Source: Diphasiastrum complanatum
Taxonomy: Eukaryota; Streptophyta; Lycopodiopsida; Lycopodiales; Lycopodiaceae
Assembly: GCA_029204225.1 (NCBI GenBank)
Contig: CM055103.1
Coordinates: forward strand, 25,308,656 to 25,372,655
DNA: 64,000 nt
Reading direction: 5' to 3'
Shown: positions 1-11,770 of the stretch, one piece after another
Layout of the letters: the number at the start of each line of letters is the position of its first letter
Position numbering within the stretch: position 1 is the stretch's first letter
Position numbers and translations under genes: made by a program
Notes under the pieces: model-generated
Told to the model about the DNA's origin: nothing
The model's database searches: none
Seen by the model: the letters and a program-made list of their open reading frames with translations, nothing else

Positions 1-404
1 GGGCATTTTGCAAATGAATGTTTGAAGAAGCAAAGAGATGAAGGTAGCAAGCAAATCAACTTTACTACTAATGATAAGGATCTAGGTGGTGGTGATTCTC
101 TTTTGATGTGTTCTTCAAGTCTTATATCAAGTGAAGGTGACAAAGATTCATGGTGGATTGATAGTGGAGCTAGTTCACACATGACTAGTCACAAGGAGTT
201 CTTTAATTCTTTGGTCACTTTTGATGGAGCCAAGAAAGCAATTCACATGGCCAATGGTGGTGAGTGTGTGATTGAAGGTATTGGTTCAATTCCTATTTGT
301 CTTTCTGGAAAGCAAGACTTGATGGTGTTCTTTACATTTCTTCACTTTCAAAGATTTTGCTAAGTGTTGGTCAAATGATAGAGAAGGATACATGGTAAAG
401 TTTG
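1..404 (+). pseudogene. copia Gag knuckle end and protease fragment
   Basis: The window opens inside the nucleocapsid knuckle (GHFANECLKK, the second half of a CCHC motif). The reading frame continues into a Ty1/copia aspartic protease start with the hallmark WWIDSGASSHMTSHKEFF. The protease frame is lost near 361 by a stop, and a shifted frame resumes near 392 with GDACFITKEEILVARGNRQG, the usual end of the copia protease region. The retained motifs identify the family firmly. The frameshift makes it a remnant. The gag N-terminus lies left of the window. Confidence 0.85.
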
Positions 405-2700
405 GTGGTGATGCTTGCTTCATTACAAAGGAAGAAATCTTGGTTGCTAGGGGCAATAGACAAGGTAGACTTTTCAAGCTTGATGCTTTTGTTATGGCTA
501 ACAAAAAGGATGGAATGGAAAAGGAGATTGCTCTCAACTTTCCAAAGTTACCTTTTAGCATTCATCTTTCTACTAACTTGGCTAATCTTGAGGATAATGA
601 TGGTGTTTCAATAGTTCTTCATAGCAAGTGCAAGCATGCAAAAGGTAAGGAAATATCTAACTTCATCAATGGAGGTGGTGAAGGTTCTTCCTTGGAAAAA
701 ATTGTTGCTAATGATTTCTTTGATCATATGGAAAAAGATGTTGCTAGGTGCATGCATGAAGGAGGTGATTCTTCTACATTCTTTTGTTATGATTCCAAGA
801 AAGTCATTTTTCCAGCAAGTGGAGTCACATGTCTTCATAAAGAGAGTAGATCAAATGGTTCTATCAAGAGACTTGGGGAGGAAGATAGTCACAAGTCAAG
901 AAGAAGAGAAGTATGTGCAGTGTTCAAAGTAGGATGTACTTTGAATGATGTCATTGTGAATGATAGTGAGGAAGAATTATTATCATATGAGTCATTACCT
1001 AAAACATTGAGTAGAAGTTACCATCCTTATGTTGAAGGTACTAATCATTTTTTTCATGGCTTCTAATGTCTTTGAGGTTTCTACTTCTTATGATGCAATC
1101 ATTAAGAAGGAGTCTTATGAAGGAAAGAGCAATGGAAGATTGGTTCATGGGAAGATCCAAGGCATGGATCTTACATCTCTTCATCAACTCAAAAAATTCT
1201 ATGATTATGAATTGATCACTCATGATCGAGATGGCAAAAGGTTGGTTCGAGAAGACTACATGGAGCAAATTGAGAAGCAATTTCTTCAGGGCAAGGGAGA
1301 TCTCATTGGTGAGCTTATTGAGGTTTGTTATGGACTCAAGAAGGCTGGATTTATTAGGCTTGATACTCATCTTCACCTACTCTACTTCATGTTGGATGGA
1401 AAGTTTGGAATCTATCTTTTGATTTATGATGGTAACATTGGTGACATTGTTCTTTCTAACCTTTGTGGAAAATCGAGATCAAGCATTGATGAGATCTTGT
1501 TGGATCTAGATCATATGTTTGAGAGGGAGTATTTCTAGAGGTTCAGGTCTGAAGATATTCATATCTTTGATGATCAAGAGATAGGTAAGCAAGTGGAAGC
1601 GACTCACTTTGCTTTCTCACATGTTTGGAGAATCTTCTTGTGTAGATGATGCTATGCAAGTGGATATTGGTTCTCATGGTTTTCATACTGGAAAAGCAAG
1701 TAATGGATCTGAAAAACAAATTTTTTTCAATGACCTTGATGGTCAAGAGGAAGATCAAGAGGTTGGTCTCAAAGGGCTTCAACAAGGCAAAAAGGAAGTT
1801 GGCAATTTGGAGCTAGTCAAGAGCATCAAAGGAGAGGTAATTGGCAAATATGTTAGGGATCTGATTTTGCAGCTTATTGAAGACTCAAGTAAGGTCAAAG
1901 GAGCAGCAAGGAAGTTTTGTTCAAGTTTACTTTACTTGTTCTATCTCATTTTTGAGCTATTTCATGTGGATGTGTGCAAATTGTCAAGATATGGACAAAC
2001 TAGCTACATTGTCTTGCAATATCTTATTGTTGGAGTTGTACAAGCATTCTTGGATGGTTTTGCTTATGGAAATGAAGCTATTGGAGGCTCATTATATCAC
2101 TCATCCATGATCAAGTTCTCAAGTTTTAAGTTACTTGATGCCAATGTTTGGAGATTGTCATTTTTTGGTGAATTTATGGTCATTTTCTCGTGTCAAGTAG
2201 ATCTTGAAGATGGACTAGTGCAACCTACTTGGTTTATGGAGTCATGTGGTGCTAGATTTGCATCATTAATGTACTCACCTACTGATGGATTTCCAAGGTT
2301 TGATGATATCTTGTGGCAAGATGAAGATGGAGGCTCATTCATGGAGTTTTATGGTGGAGACATATCAAGAATGGACAAAGTTGGAGGAGACAAGCAAGCA
2401 AATGGTCATCACTCACATTTATTGTTTGGTTGCTCTAATTTTCCAGATAGTTCAAAGACTTAAACATGGAGGAATCATTTCATTCACATTCTATTTGGTT
2501 TTTCATGTTCTAGTTATATCTTGATGTGTAAAATTGATGTAAGAGATAGTGAAGCATCCAATTTGGACACTATTCTCTATATCAATTATGAAAGATACTT
2601 TAGGACCTTAGAAAAGAGATCTATACTTAGGATGGAGATCATTCTAAAGTTGGATCAAAGTTCTATTGTCAAATCTATGCCAAAACTAGTTGAAGAGGGA
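405..2700 (+). pseudogene. accessory coding region replacing pol, decayed copy
   Basis: Where integrase and reverse transcriptase should follow, this element carries an unfamiliar coding region spread over broken frames at about 392-1066, 1029-1538, 1609-2463 and 2521-2706. It is clearly homologous to the C-terminal 700 residues of the intact minus-strand ORF at 52159-55299. Shared blocks include EVCxVFKVGCTLNDV, MDLTSLHQLK, DGKRLVxEDYMEQ, GKGDxIGELIEVCY, DTHLHLLYFML and SSIDEIL. I see no YVDD, no DD35E core and no RNase H motif. Function is unknown. It ends at a polypurine tract directly before the 3' LTR, so it belongs to the same element. Confidence 0.75.
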
Positions 2701-2701
2701 G
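2687..2701 (+). other. polypurine tract
   Basis: The run GTTGAAGAGGGAG lies immediately before the LTR start TGTGAGAG. The same tract occurs (as the complement) beside the 3' LTR of the young element at 52146-52160 and near 57137-57150. It would prime plus-strand synthesis. Confidence 0.75.
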
Positions 2702-3350
2702 TGTGAGAGATTTCAACTAGTTTAGTCTAGTTTAGTCATATTTTGGTAAATTGTCAATAAGAGGCCAAGACTCATTTTAGACTTAGAGATAAACTTTTTG
2801 AAGTTATGTTATTTTAAAATACATTCAATAAACACTTTTTGAAAGTGTGGGAAAGTTGGTAGTCGAGGTTGAGAGAGATTCAAATTTGAACTTGGGTACA
2901 TTGAATCTAGACCCAAAAATAGTAGGGTTTACATTTTGGAGGGAAAGCCAAGTGGCCAAATAGGGTTTGGACACTCTATAAAAGGATGTCAGTCGTGGAG
3001 AGACACATCTTCTCTCTTCTATCTCTCATTTCGTCATTATACATGGTTCTCTTTGGATTCTACTATTCATTGGTGCACTATCTTGATGATTTGCAATCTT
3101 GTGTGTAGAATGCTCATATTATGCTATTTTTGGTTCCACACGTGTGAAATATAGTAGGGTACTGTAATTGTATGGACAACAAACATATTTATGTTTTGGT
3201 TCATGCTTGATAAGTATCTCTTAGAGTTTGCATCTCATTTTGTATGTAGATGCTGATTTTTCTACATTGGCAGGATTGTTGGTTTGCTCCTTATTGTAAC
3301 CAAAGATTTGGGACATGGATTGGATCTTGAATGATATGAAATCCTTCACA
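2702..3350 (+). repeat. 3' LTR, family A
   Basis: A 649-bp segment starts TGTGAGAGATTTCAACTAG and ends GAAATCCTTCACA, giving the short TGTGA...TCACA inverted termini of copia LTRs. It follows a polypurine tract. Its start is homologous to 45315-45460 and its body to 57150-57646 (for example the shared stretch around tgtgtagaatgctcat). A TATA-like CTATAAAAGG lies at about 2974-2983. Boundaries are inferred from termini and homologues, since the 5' LTR is outside the window. Confidence 0.75.
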
Positions 3351-4164
3351 TTTAGTTGCTAACTAGTGTAAAATAGCTAATCACTTCTCATTAAGGTTCT
3401 ACTTATCATTCTTCTTCTTCCTTCTTTTTTTGAAGAGAAGTCAAGGACCATAGAGTATTGCTGGTATCACTTCATCACTGCTTAGTGGAAATGCATCAGA
3501 TTGAGTTGATATGAGATTTAGAGTTAGTTTTTATTGCATTCATTATTATGTTAGAATAAATGAATACTTCTCTATTCTATAGTAATCTAATTATGTTCTT
3601 ACAAATTTATATGAGCTATCAAATACTTTCAATATTAGTACTCACTCTGTATGTTTGTCTACAAAATCAATTTCACTCATTTTGATGATTTCAAAATTAG
3701 AATCAAGTAGAATCAAACATTATAGTTGCTGTAATAGTTTTGTTGAAATTTGATAGGCGTAGTCACGCATTAGAAGAAAGATCTATCTGCAAAGCTTGAT
3801 AGTAGCATCTATCGAATGCACCTTTCTCTATCAAGTATTCTTTTCTTCTTTTAGCAATATGTTGAGTGGCATTTGATCAGATGTAGGACTACAAAAGTAA
3901 CTTAAGCGACATAGTAGGATCAACTAGCAACTCCAAAAGCTAGTTTTTAAATTCCAGATACATTGCCGATCCTTCTTGTACTTGATCTCCCAAGACATTC
4001 ATGCTATGCTGCCATAAGGTTTCGAAGAAGAAGATATTTTGAAAAAGAAGATCAATATGCAAATCTTCAAGCTAGTACTTCACAAGGTAGAACGAGACTA
4101 GAGCCCCAAATGAATAATTCTCATGGGGTGTCGTAGGACCGCCACTTGTTTTGGTGGGAGATAC
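3351..4164. other. no recognisable feature
   Basis: AT-rich sequence without a convincing ORF, RNA gene or repeat that I can name. It separates the family A LTR from the GA-bearing LTR copy. Confidence 0.4.
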
Positions 4165-5024
<860 letters not shown>

Positions 5025-5376
5025 GTTTTTGATGTTTTGCAAATCCTTAGATCTAGGGTTGAAGGTGGATAGGTTGAAAGTGTCCTTCATCAGTCTTTAA
5101 GTGCATGAAATGTAACTTAAATATTTGTAATTTTTTTATTAACAATTATGAACAAATGATTTTGCTTACCAACTTTATAAAAAATGGCGCAAAAGACTCA
5201 TGGAGTTGGATGGAGTCCATTTTTAGGGCAGAATGGATCAGTACACTGGTTCCATTATGCCCTAATTTTTTTTTTTTGGATTTTCTCTCCCTCAAAATAA
5301 TCCTCGAAAAAAAGCTCTCTTTGTCTCATGGAACCACCCTCAGACAACAAGTCTCTATGTTGATCATTGTATGCCC

Positions 5377-5412
5377 CGAGGGATATATTGAGATCCCTCA
5401 ATACATCCCTCG
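5377..5412. other. short imperfect hairpin
   Basis: CGAGGGATATATTGAG is followed after a few bases by its near complement CTCAATACATCCCTCG. A related CGAGGGATATTTCGAGGG lies at about 5442-5459. The surrounding 5025-5520 has no gene that I can support. Confidence 0.55.
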
Positions 5413-5520
5413 AAAAACACTCACTTCTGCTCAACCTACAACCCGAGGGATATTTCGAGGGACCTCGAAAAACACTCTTTATAAACACCTAGTTGTCATA
5501 AGGAAAAGACATGCTCGATA

Positions 5521-6093
5521 GCAACGTCATAATTGCATCTTGATCGTTGATAGTTGATCCGACAACTATCATCTGCTATAAGATAATCTTGAACTAGTTA
5601 CCGTGATTTTGAAGAGAATCACCATTCGACATCTTGAGTGAGAAGAATTTTCTTATGATATGCAACTTGGAAGTCACGTCCAAGTTGAATGGATCCAATC
5701 ACTATTTGTTAAAATTTAAGATGAAGACCTTGCTGATTGATAACAAGTTGTGGGATGTTGTCAGGATTATCGAATTGAAACTTGAAAATGACACAAGCGA
5801 CTCAAAATGAAAATCAAAGCATGGCAAATCTTTTGCGCTTATCATTTTCAATATATTAGACACTCAGATTGGCCATAAATCACAAGTTCAAACTTCGAAA
5901 GAAGTATGAGACATCTTGAGTGCACTATATGATTTGAGGGACGTGACTTCCAAGTTTCAATTTTGAAAAAAATTCTTCACTCAAGATATCGAATGGTGAT
6001 TCTCTTCAAATTCATGTTAATCAGTTCAAGAATCTCTTAGATGGCAGCTGTTGGATCAACTATCGACGATCAAGATGCAATTATGACATTGCT
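5521..6093. repeat. inverted duplication of a copia gag fragment
   Basis: The left arm 5521-5681 is the reverse complement of the right arm 5939-6093, with a spacer of about 257 bases. Matching landmarks are ggacgtgacttccaag, tcgaatggtgattctcttca, tcaactatcracgatcaaga and tgcaattatgac. The right arm and spacer read as gag on the plus strand; the left arm is the same gag segment turned round. Divergence between the arms (roughly one difference in ten by eye) shows the inversion is not new. A transcript through it would fold back. Confidence 0.8.
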
Positions 6094-6480
6094 ATAAAGC
6101 TTGTCTTCTACATATGAAACTTGGGTGATGATCATTACGACACACTCAGATTTAACTCTCACTAGAGTTATCACTATGTTGTTGCAAGAAGACGATCGAA
6201 GAAGTTAAGTCACCTGTTTGAGTTTATCATCTCACGCTTTATATGTCAACAAAAGCTCAAAATGATAGAAGAAGAAAAATTCTAGACAGCCAACATCAAA
6301 TCAGAAGCTAACACATAGTCAAGAACAATTATCAAATCCACAATGAAGAAGAAGATGTTTTATAAGTATTGCAAGCACATTAACCATGAGATCCATGATT
6401 GTAGGATATTAAAACGCCAACAAAGCAACCAGATCAACAGTCGCAATATCATCTCAATCTCCATATTCGACATGGAAGAA
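5685..6480 (+). pseudogene. copia gag remnant, family C
   Basis: Broken plus-strand reading frames give KLNGSNHYLLKFKMKTLL, DILSALYDLRDVTSK, STIDDQDAIMTLL, YETWVMIITTHSDLTL and YKYCKHINHEIHDC, a typical copia Gag (UBN2-like core and CCHC start). The same protein appears on the minus strand at 60174-62050. Stops and frameshifts are frequent, so it cannot be functional. Confidence 0.75.
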
Positions 6481-6729
6481 CATTAGAGAAGTTTCATATC
6501 CAAAAAAGACCCTATAAAAATTGCAACATAGATTGTCCGAGTTGTAAACTCAAGCAGCCAAGTATAATAAAACTAAATTTTTCTAAACAATAAATCACAA
6601 AAAAAGAGTGTGATAGTACTCTTGAAAAAAAACAAAATTGAAGTGAAAGCATGGTGCAATTTTTTTTACAATTAATGATGTTTTAAGTTGAAAAAGAAAT
6701 ATCTTAAGATAAAAAAAACTTGTGCAATT

Positions 6730-6905
<176 letters not shown>

Positions 6906-7316
6906 AAGGAGTTCTCATTTCTGAGGAGTGTAGACAAGAGAACAAGCTATTGAGGATCGATCAACTTACCTCGAAGGATGATGGAGAGGTAAAAGCATAC
7001 TTCACAAAGGATGAGCCAAGAGGAAGGGGCAAGGAGCATCATCAACATTTCAAGAAGGACAAGACAAAGGAGGAGAGTGATGAGGATTTATCACAAACAT
7101 CAACAAGTTGCAAATCCAAAGAGCAGTGCTTCTTTTGTGGTAACAAAGGGCATTTTGCTTCTAATTTTTTCAAGAAGAAAGAGTTCATCAAGCAAGCCAA
7201 TCTTACTAAGGAGAGTGAAGGTGAGATAGAAGGGAGTTATAAATAAGGATCTCTCATGATGTCTATGTACTCTTCTTCTAGTTTTGAAGCTGAAAATGCA
7301 TGGTGGATAGTGTAAT
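6906..7316 (+). pseudogene. copia gag C-terminal fragment with damaged knuckle
   Basis: The frame reads SEECRQENKLLRIDQL, then a lysine-rich linker, then CFFCGNKGHFASNFFKKKEF. This is a CCHC knuckle (CX2CX4HX4C) in which the last cysteine has become phenylalanine. It ends with WWIV and a stop where the copia protease would read WWIDSG. Its flanks are GA and CT arrays, so the fragment is cut on both sides. Confidence 0.75.
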
Positions 7317-7504
7317 GGGCATTCTTATCCTACCCTCAACCCTAGATCCAAGCACACAAGCATCAAGGAGATGAAGCTACTTGTCACGCGCAGGCATATT
7401 TCAATATCCAGCATATGCATATTTCTATTTAGGGCTCTAGTTGGCCTCTCTTTGCACCTTGATCACGTGATATTGCACTTTTGCCATGAACTGCATGCAA
7501 TTGG

Positions 7505-7852
<348 letters not shown>

Positions 7853-8094
7853 TTCTTTCAATGTGAACTTACTTATAATTTTTTTTCTCCTTTACTATGT
7901 CGAATGTACATTAAAAAAAATTTGCACCAAAAATTTGGGCAGCTTTTTATGTTACATAAATGTACACATGTAGTTTTACTATTGGTCCAGAGCAAGCTTT
8001 AAAAGCTAAAAATAAATAAAAAACATCTTTACAAAGGGTCATTTGGAAACCAAGAACTCCTCTAATGTGAGCGTTTGTGGTTAGAGACCAAAAG

Positions 8095-8270
8095 ACGCAA
8101 GTCGATAATTTTTTGTTTCTAGATTCTGGAGCTACTCAACATATGACCAGTCATCATGAGTACTTTCACTCCTATACACTTTAGAGTACAAAAAAAATTG
8201 TTCATCTTGGTGACGATAGTACACATACTATCGAAGTTGAAGGCACTATGCATGTGTAGAATTGATCTTT
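8095..8270 (+). pseudogene. copia protease fragment, family C
   Basis: The frame gives FLDSGATQHMTSHHEYFHSY, a stop, then STKKIVHLGDDSTHTIEVEG. This is the copia retropepsin start (DSGATQHM). It matches the protease remnants at 60174-60400 (minus) and 35790-35930 (plus). Confidence 0.8.
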
Positions 8271-8332
8271 TGTAGGTCAAAACTAAATTTAGGTTTATGA
8301 ACTTGAACAATTTCGACTTCACACTTGGTTTA

Positions 8333-8962
8333 CTAGAATTGGCCGATTTTTTTATTATAAGTGGGCTGAGAAGGTAGCTTCTCCGCTACCTTCTCAGCCC
8401 ACTGATAAATTTGAGTGGGGTCGTCCATGGTGAGGGTCAGAGAGAAGAGATCGCTCGGTGGGATGCAATCCATCTTGGTGGTATGTACTGTGACCATGGT
8501 GACGAGGATCTCTAAGGCGGCCCGTAGATGGGGATCCGTGATGAGGCGGATAGCGATCTCGTCGTTGGTTTGGGAAATGGTTTTGTCGTCATCGGTCAGA
8601 AACTTGGTAAGGTACTTGGCATCATAGCTGGTGCCCTTTCCATGTATTGTCTCTCCGAGATTAGGAAAGCCGACGCTCTGAAGATCCCCAGGAGAGACGT
8701 TGATAATAGTATAGATGCCACTCTTGGATGTAATCCGGAAAGTTTGGAACTCATCCGAATAGGTCGAGTAGGCTGCTCGGATGAGGCTCTCGCTCTGCTG
8801 GTCTTGGAAAAGTGTTAGATCAAATCCAAGGTTCGTGAGGATATCCTTGGCCAGTGTGAGCTGCTTAGCGTAATTCTTAAGATAGATCATGACTATATCC
8901 CCTGAATAAAAACGAGGGGGTTTACGGCGATGCAAGCTCAGCGAGGAATCGCGGGAAGCCAT
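8333..8962 (-). CDS. unknown protein, truncated at a foldback junction
   Basis: An open frame of about 209 codons starts at the ATG at 8962 (MASRDSSLSLHRRKPPRF; good context, and a further in-frame ATG lies at 9019). The protein is mixed alpha/beta in appearance with no signal peptide, membrane segment or motif that I know. A TATA-like CTATATATAG on the same strand (9070-9079) lies about 110 bases upstream of the start. The last dozen residues come from the hairpin and the joined DNA, so the natural C-terminus is missing. Base composition is richer in GC than the neighbouring dead elements. It could be the gag of an unfamiliar LTR element or a captured gene fragment; I cannot decide. Confidence 0.45.
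   Translation of the reverse strand: MASRDSSLSLHRRKPPRFYSGDIVMIYLKNYAKQLTLAKDILTNLGFDLTLFQDQQSESLIRAAYSTYSDEFQTFRITSKSGIYTIINVSPGDLQSVGFPNLGETIHGKGTSYDAKYLTKFLTDDDKTISQTNDEIAIRLITDPHLRAALEILVTMVTVHTTKMDCIPPSDLFSLTLTMDDPTQIYQWAEKVAEKLPSQPTYNKKIGQF
8361..8402. other. perfect 18-bp hairpin
   Basis: GTGGGCTGAGAAGGTAGC (8361-8378) is followed by the six-base loop ttctcc and its exact complement (8385-8402). It lies in the last codons of the minus-strand ORF at 8333-8962, directly beside the join to the copia protease fragment. Confidence 0.95.
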
Positions 8963-9069
8963 GATAACTGTGATTTTAGATTGCTTTGAATTATGAAAAT
9001 TTTGAAAAAAATTTGGCATGAACTCGAGAGCAGCAATCTAAAATGAACTCGTGGAGAGAAGGTGGAGGT

Positions 9070-9079
9070 CTATATATAG
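9070..9079 (-). promoter_or_regulatory. TATA-like box
   Basis: CTATATATAG on the minus strand, about 110 bases upstream of the ATG at 8962. Its position suits a promoter for the unknown ORF, but no transcription evidence is visible. Confidence 0.4.
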
Positions 9080-9570
9080 ACTTTTTTTGGCAAGAATTCG
9101 CAACTTCACCCAGAAATCGTCCTCAGCCTTCACGATTTGGTAATGATGGTCACGAATTTTGAGGCAACTTTTTGAGGGCCCGCGAATTCCTGTAAGTGGT
9201 TTTTTTATTGCCAAAACAGAAAAAACGTCTGAGAGTGCAAAAATGTATCTGATCAGAATTCGCGGAGATAGTAGGGAAATCGTGAGATCAATTTGAGCTC
9301 CAACGAATTGTTTGTGAATTTTGAGAATGGATATTTGATGAAGAAAACTATCTTTTTTTCTAGTTTTAGACATTTTTTTAATCTGAGACAGAATTTGCGG
9401 AGGTAAAAAATGAATCATGCTTTGTGAAAAAAGAGTTAGGCAAAATTCTATCTGAGATGCTGTGAAAAAATTTCGTTTGAAACTAATGACTTTTGTGGTT
9501 TTCTCAGAGAAGACTGTTGGTATACCTGATATGATAGGCCTAAGATGTAGTGAAGCTCACCTAGATCTTG

Positions 9571-10548
9571 CATTGTAGAGACCAAAATGCATGACTTTCC
9601 AGCAGAAGGTTCCCCATTTTGTGGCAAAGGCGGTTTTGTGTTGATCTTCTTCAGCGATTTGGATTATATTATATCCGCTAAAGCCATCTAAGAAGGAGTA
9701 AGGCTCATCTCCTGCTAGATTTTCTAAGATGGATTCTCTGAAAGGTAGTGGAAAATGATCACGTTCAGTGAAGACATTAAGTTTCTTAAAATCGACACAG
9801 ATCCGGAGTTTTCCATTTTTCTTGGGGACGATGACAATTGGGGAGACCCACTCAGTATGCTCAATTTCATAGATAAATCCTGCGTCTAAGAGGCATTGTA
9901 ATTCTTCTTTGATCTTGGCCTTATAGATGGGATTGCATCTGTATGGACGACTCGCAGTGGGCCTCGCACCCGGTTTAAGTGGGATACGATGCACAGCTAC
10001 TTGGGGTGAGATGCCTTTCATGTCTTTATAGGTCCAGGCAAAGATATGTCGATATTTTCGTAGGAGCTTTTCAAGCCATCTTTGTTGTTCGCGATTGAGA
10101 TGAGCTCCGACGTGGACAAGATATTCGTTGGTTTCATTTGGCTCACTCAGGGAAAGGGTTATGGTTTGTGCAGGGCCTTTGTAGGGTGAATTACCAGTGG
10201 GCTCACGTTGAGCTTGGGGTAGTTTGATTGTGACATCCTCGATCGTATAGTCCTTAAAGTATGCAGGAACATCATGGGCTGGAGATTCGAGGGGGGCCTT
10301 GCCTTTATCTTGCCGAGATGGTGCTTTTTCGGGGACTGGTGTAGGGCTAGAGGCAATTTTAGGAACTTCTCGAACAGTTGAATTTGAAGTGTATTTTCTC
10401 TTTCATAGTATGACCACGTGCTTGAGGTTTCGGTGGTAGAGAGACAATTGGTATGTCATGGAGGATCTCGTTATCAATTTGAAAGATAGTCTCCTCCTCA
10501 CAGAGATCCCATGGATAGTGTGGGCATTTGGGACGGTAGAATTTTGTC
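9571..10548 (-). pseudogene. Ty3/gypsy reverse transcriptase fragment
   Basis: Reading right to left, degraded upstream sequence leads to an open segment 10021-9557 with PLKPGARPTASRPYRCNP, the RT start VSPIVIVPKKNGKLRICVDF and YSFLDGFSGYNIIQIAEED. It stops after MHFGLYNAR, the position equivalent to MPFGLKNAP, before the catalytic YxDD block. The break falls near 9571. These motifs are diagnostic of gypsy-type RT. It is truncated at both ends and fused at 10548 to a copia RNase H fragment. Confidence 0.85.
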
Positions 10549-10908
10549 TCAGGTTACCAATGTCTTCTTCTTGCAGGTCCAACTGATCGCAGCTCCACAT
10601 GCTATCGAACATCCACTTGTCACAGACTTGTCGTTGTCTTTGCAGGTAGCCCAACTTGCATCGCTGTAATGTTGTAGGATAAACTCCTTCTCTCTTTCGT
10701 AGATCAACCCCAAATTGTGGGTGCCTTTCAAATATTGCAGGATTCGTTTTACCATCAACCAGTGTTCCATGCCAAGATTGGAGGAAAATTGACTGAGTGA
10801 GTAGACAGAGAATGCTAAGTCTGAATACAAATTATAAACAAAGCACCTCATCCTCACGATAGTCAAAAAACTTACACAAATCCACTGTAGTAATATATAC
10901 ATCATCAT
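10549..10908 (-). pseudogene. copia RNase H fragment
   Basis: The minus frame contains HWLMVKRILQYLKGTHNLGL and HYSDASWATCKDNDKSVTSG, the conserved copia RNase H region (SDASWA, then the hydrophobic ISW). It starts and ends abruptly against gypsy-derived sequence on the left, showing a recombined or nested arrangement. Confidence 0.85.
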
Positions 10909-11466
10909 TTATATGATACACAGACAAATTAAAAACCATTTAGTTTCAACATCAGACATTGATTCATCAGTAGTCAAATTTGAGCCAATGAAAGAATCCC
11001 AACATCAAGAAAATCACTATCCTTATCAGGGGTGTCAATAAGGAAGTCACTAATTTCTTTGAAGGATGATGTAATTGAGGATGAGGCGATATGAGGATAA
11101 GAAGCTACAACTTCCTCATCATCCGGGATCTGAACTAACAACAAAATGACATTTTCTCTTACAAACAGCACACATCGTAGAGCTTCTAAATTGTTCAAAC
11201 AATCTAGTATACATCCTATCTAGTCTCTGCTTGAACTGTGGGAAGAAATGGACAAGATCAGTAAAATACATGAATGAGAGAGGACCTATGGAGATAACAG
11301 AGATACTGACTATATCTCTGAATCTAACATAGTGGTCATAAAATACTTCAACATTGGGTTGCACAGTCCTGAAAACATGTAGAAAAAGGGCCAAATAGGG
11401 AATGAAAGTAGTCTAAGTTCTCTGGAATTCTAAACTCAATAAAAAATGCACTAAGAAAAAGCATGA
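10909..11466 (-). other. unassigned sequence with short open frames
   Basis: Two minus-strand frames (about 11394-11119 and 11198-10974) have no motif that I recognise apart from a CAVCKRKCHF cysteine cluster. They may be further gag remnant. I make no functional call. Confidence 0.25.
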
Positions 11467-11770
11467 TTGTCCAAAAGTCATGCCAAAACTTCCAAGGACC
11501 TTTTTGACCTTATTCGTTGTGGCTCGTATGGTCCTATGCCGACTCCTATATTAGATGGTGCATCATATTTCATCACTTTCATTGATGATTACTCTAAAAG
11601 AACTATTGCTACGTTCATGAAGAGCAAATCAAACATTCTATCCTACTTCAAAGAACTCAAGTAGCTACTTGAATTTCATAGTGGAAGAAAGATCGATGCA
11701 TTGTAATGGAGGGGGCATTTATCTCAAAAGGAATTCGAAGGCATTTCAAATCCAACTATTGACCACAACA
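11467..11770 (+). pseudogene. copia integrase fragment
   Basis: The plus frame reads DLIRCGSYGPMPTPILDGAS then YFITFIDDYSKRTIATFMKS, the first catalytic aspartate segment of a copia integrase core (DxxGP...YFxTFIDDYSR). A stop follows ELK, and the rest (HSGRKIDAL) is degraded. Confidence 0.75.
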
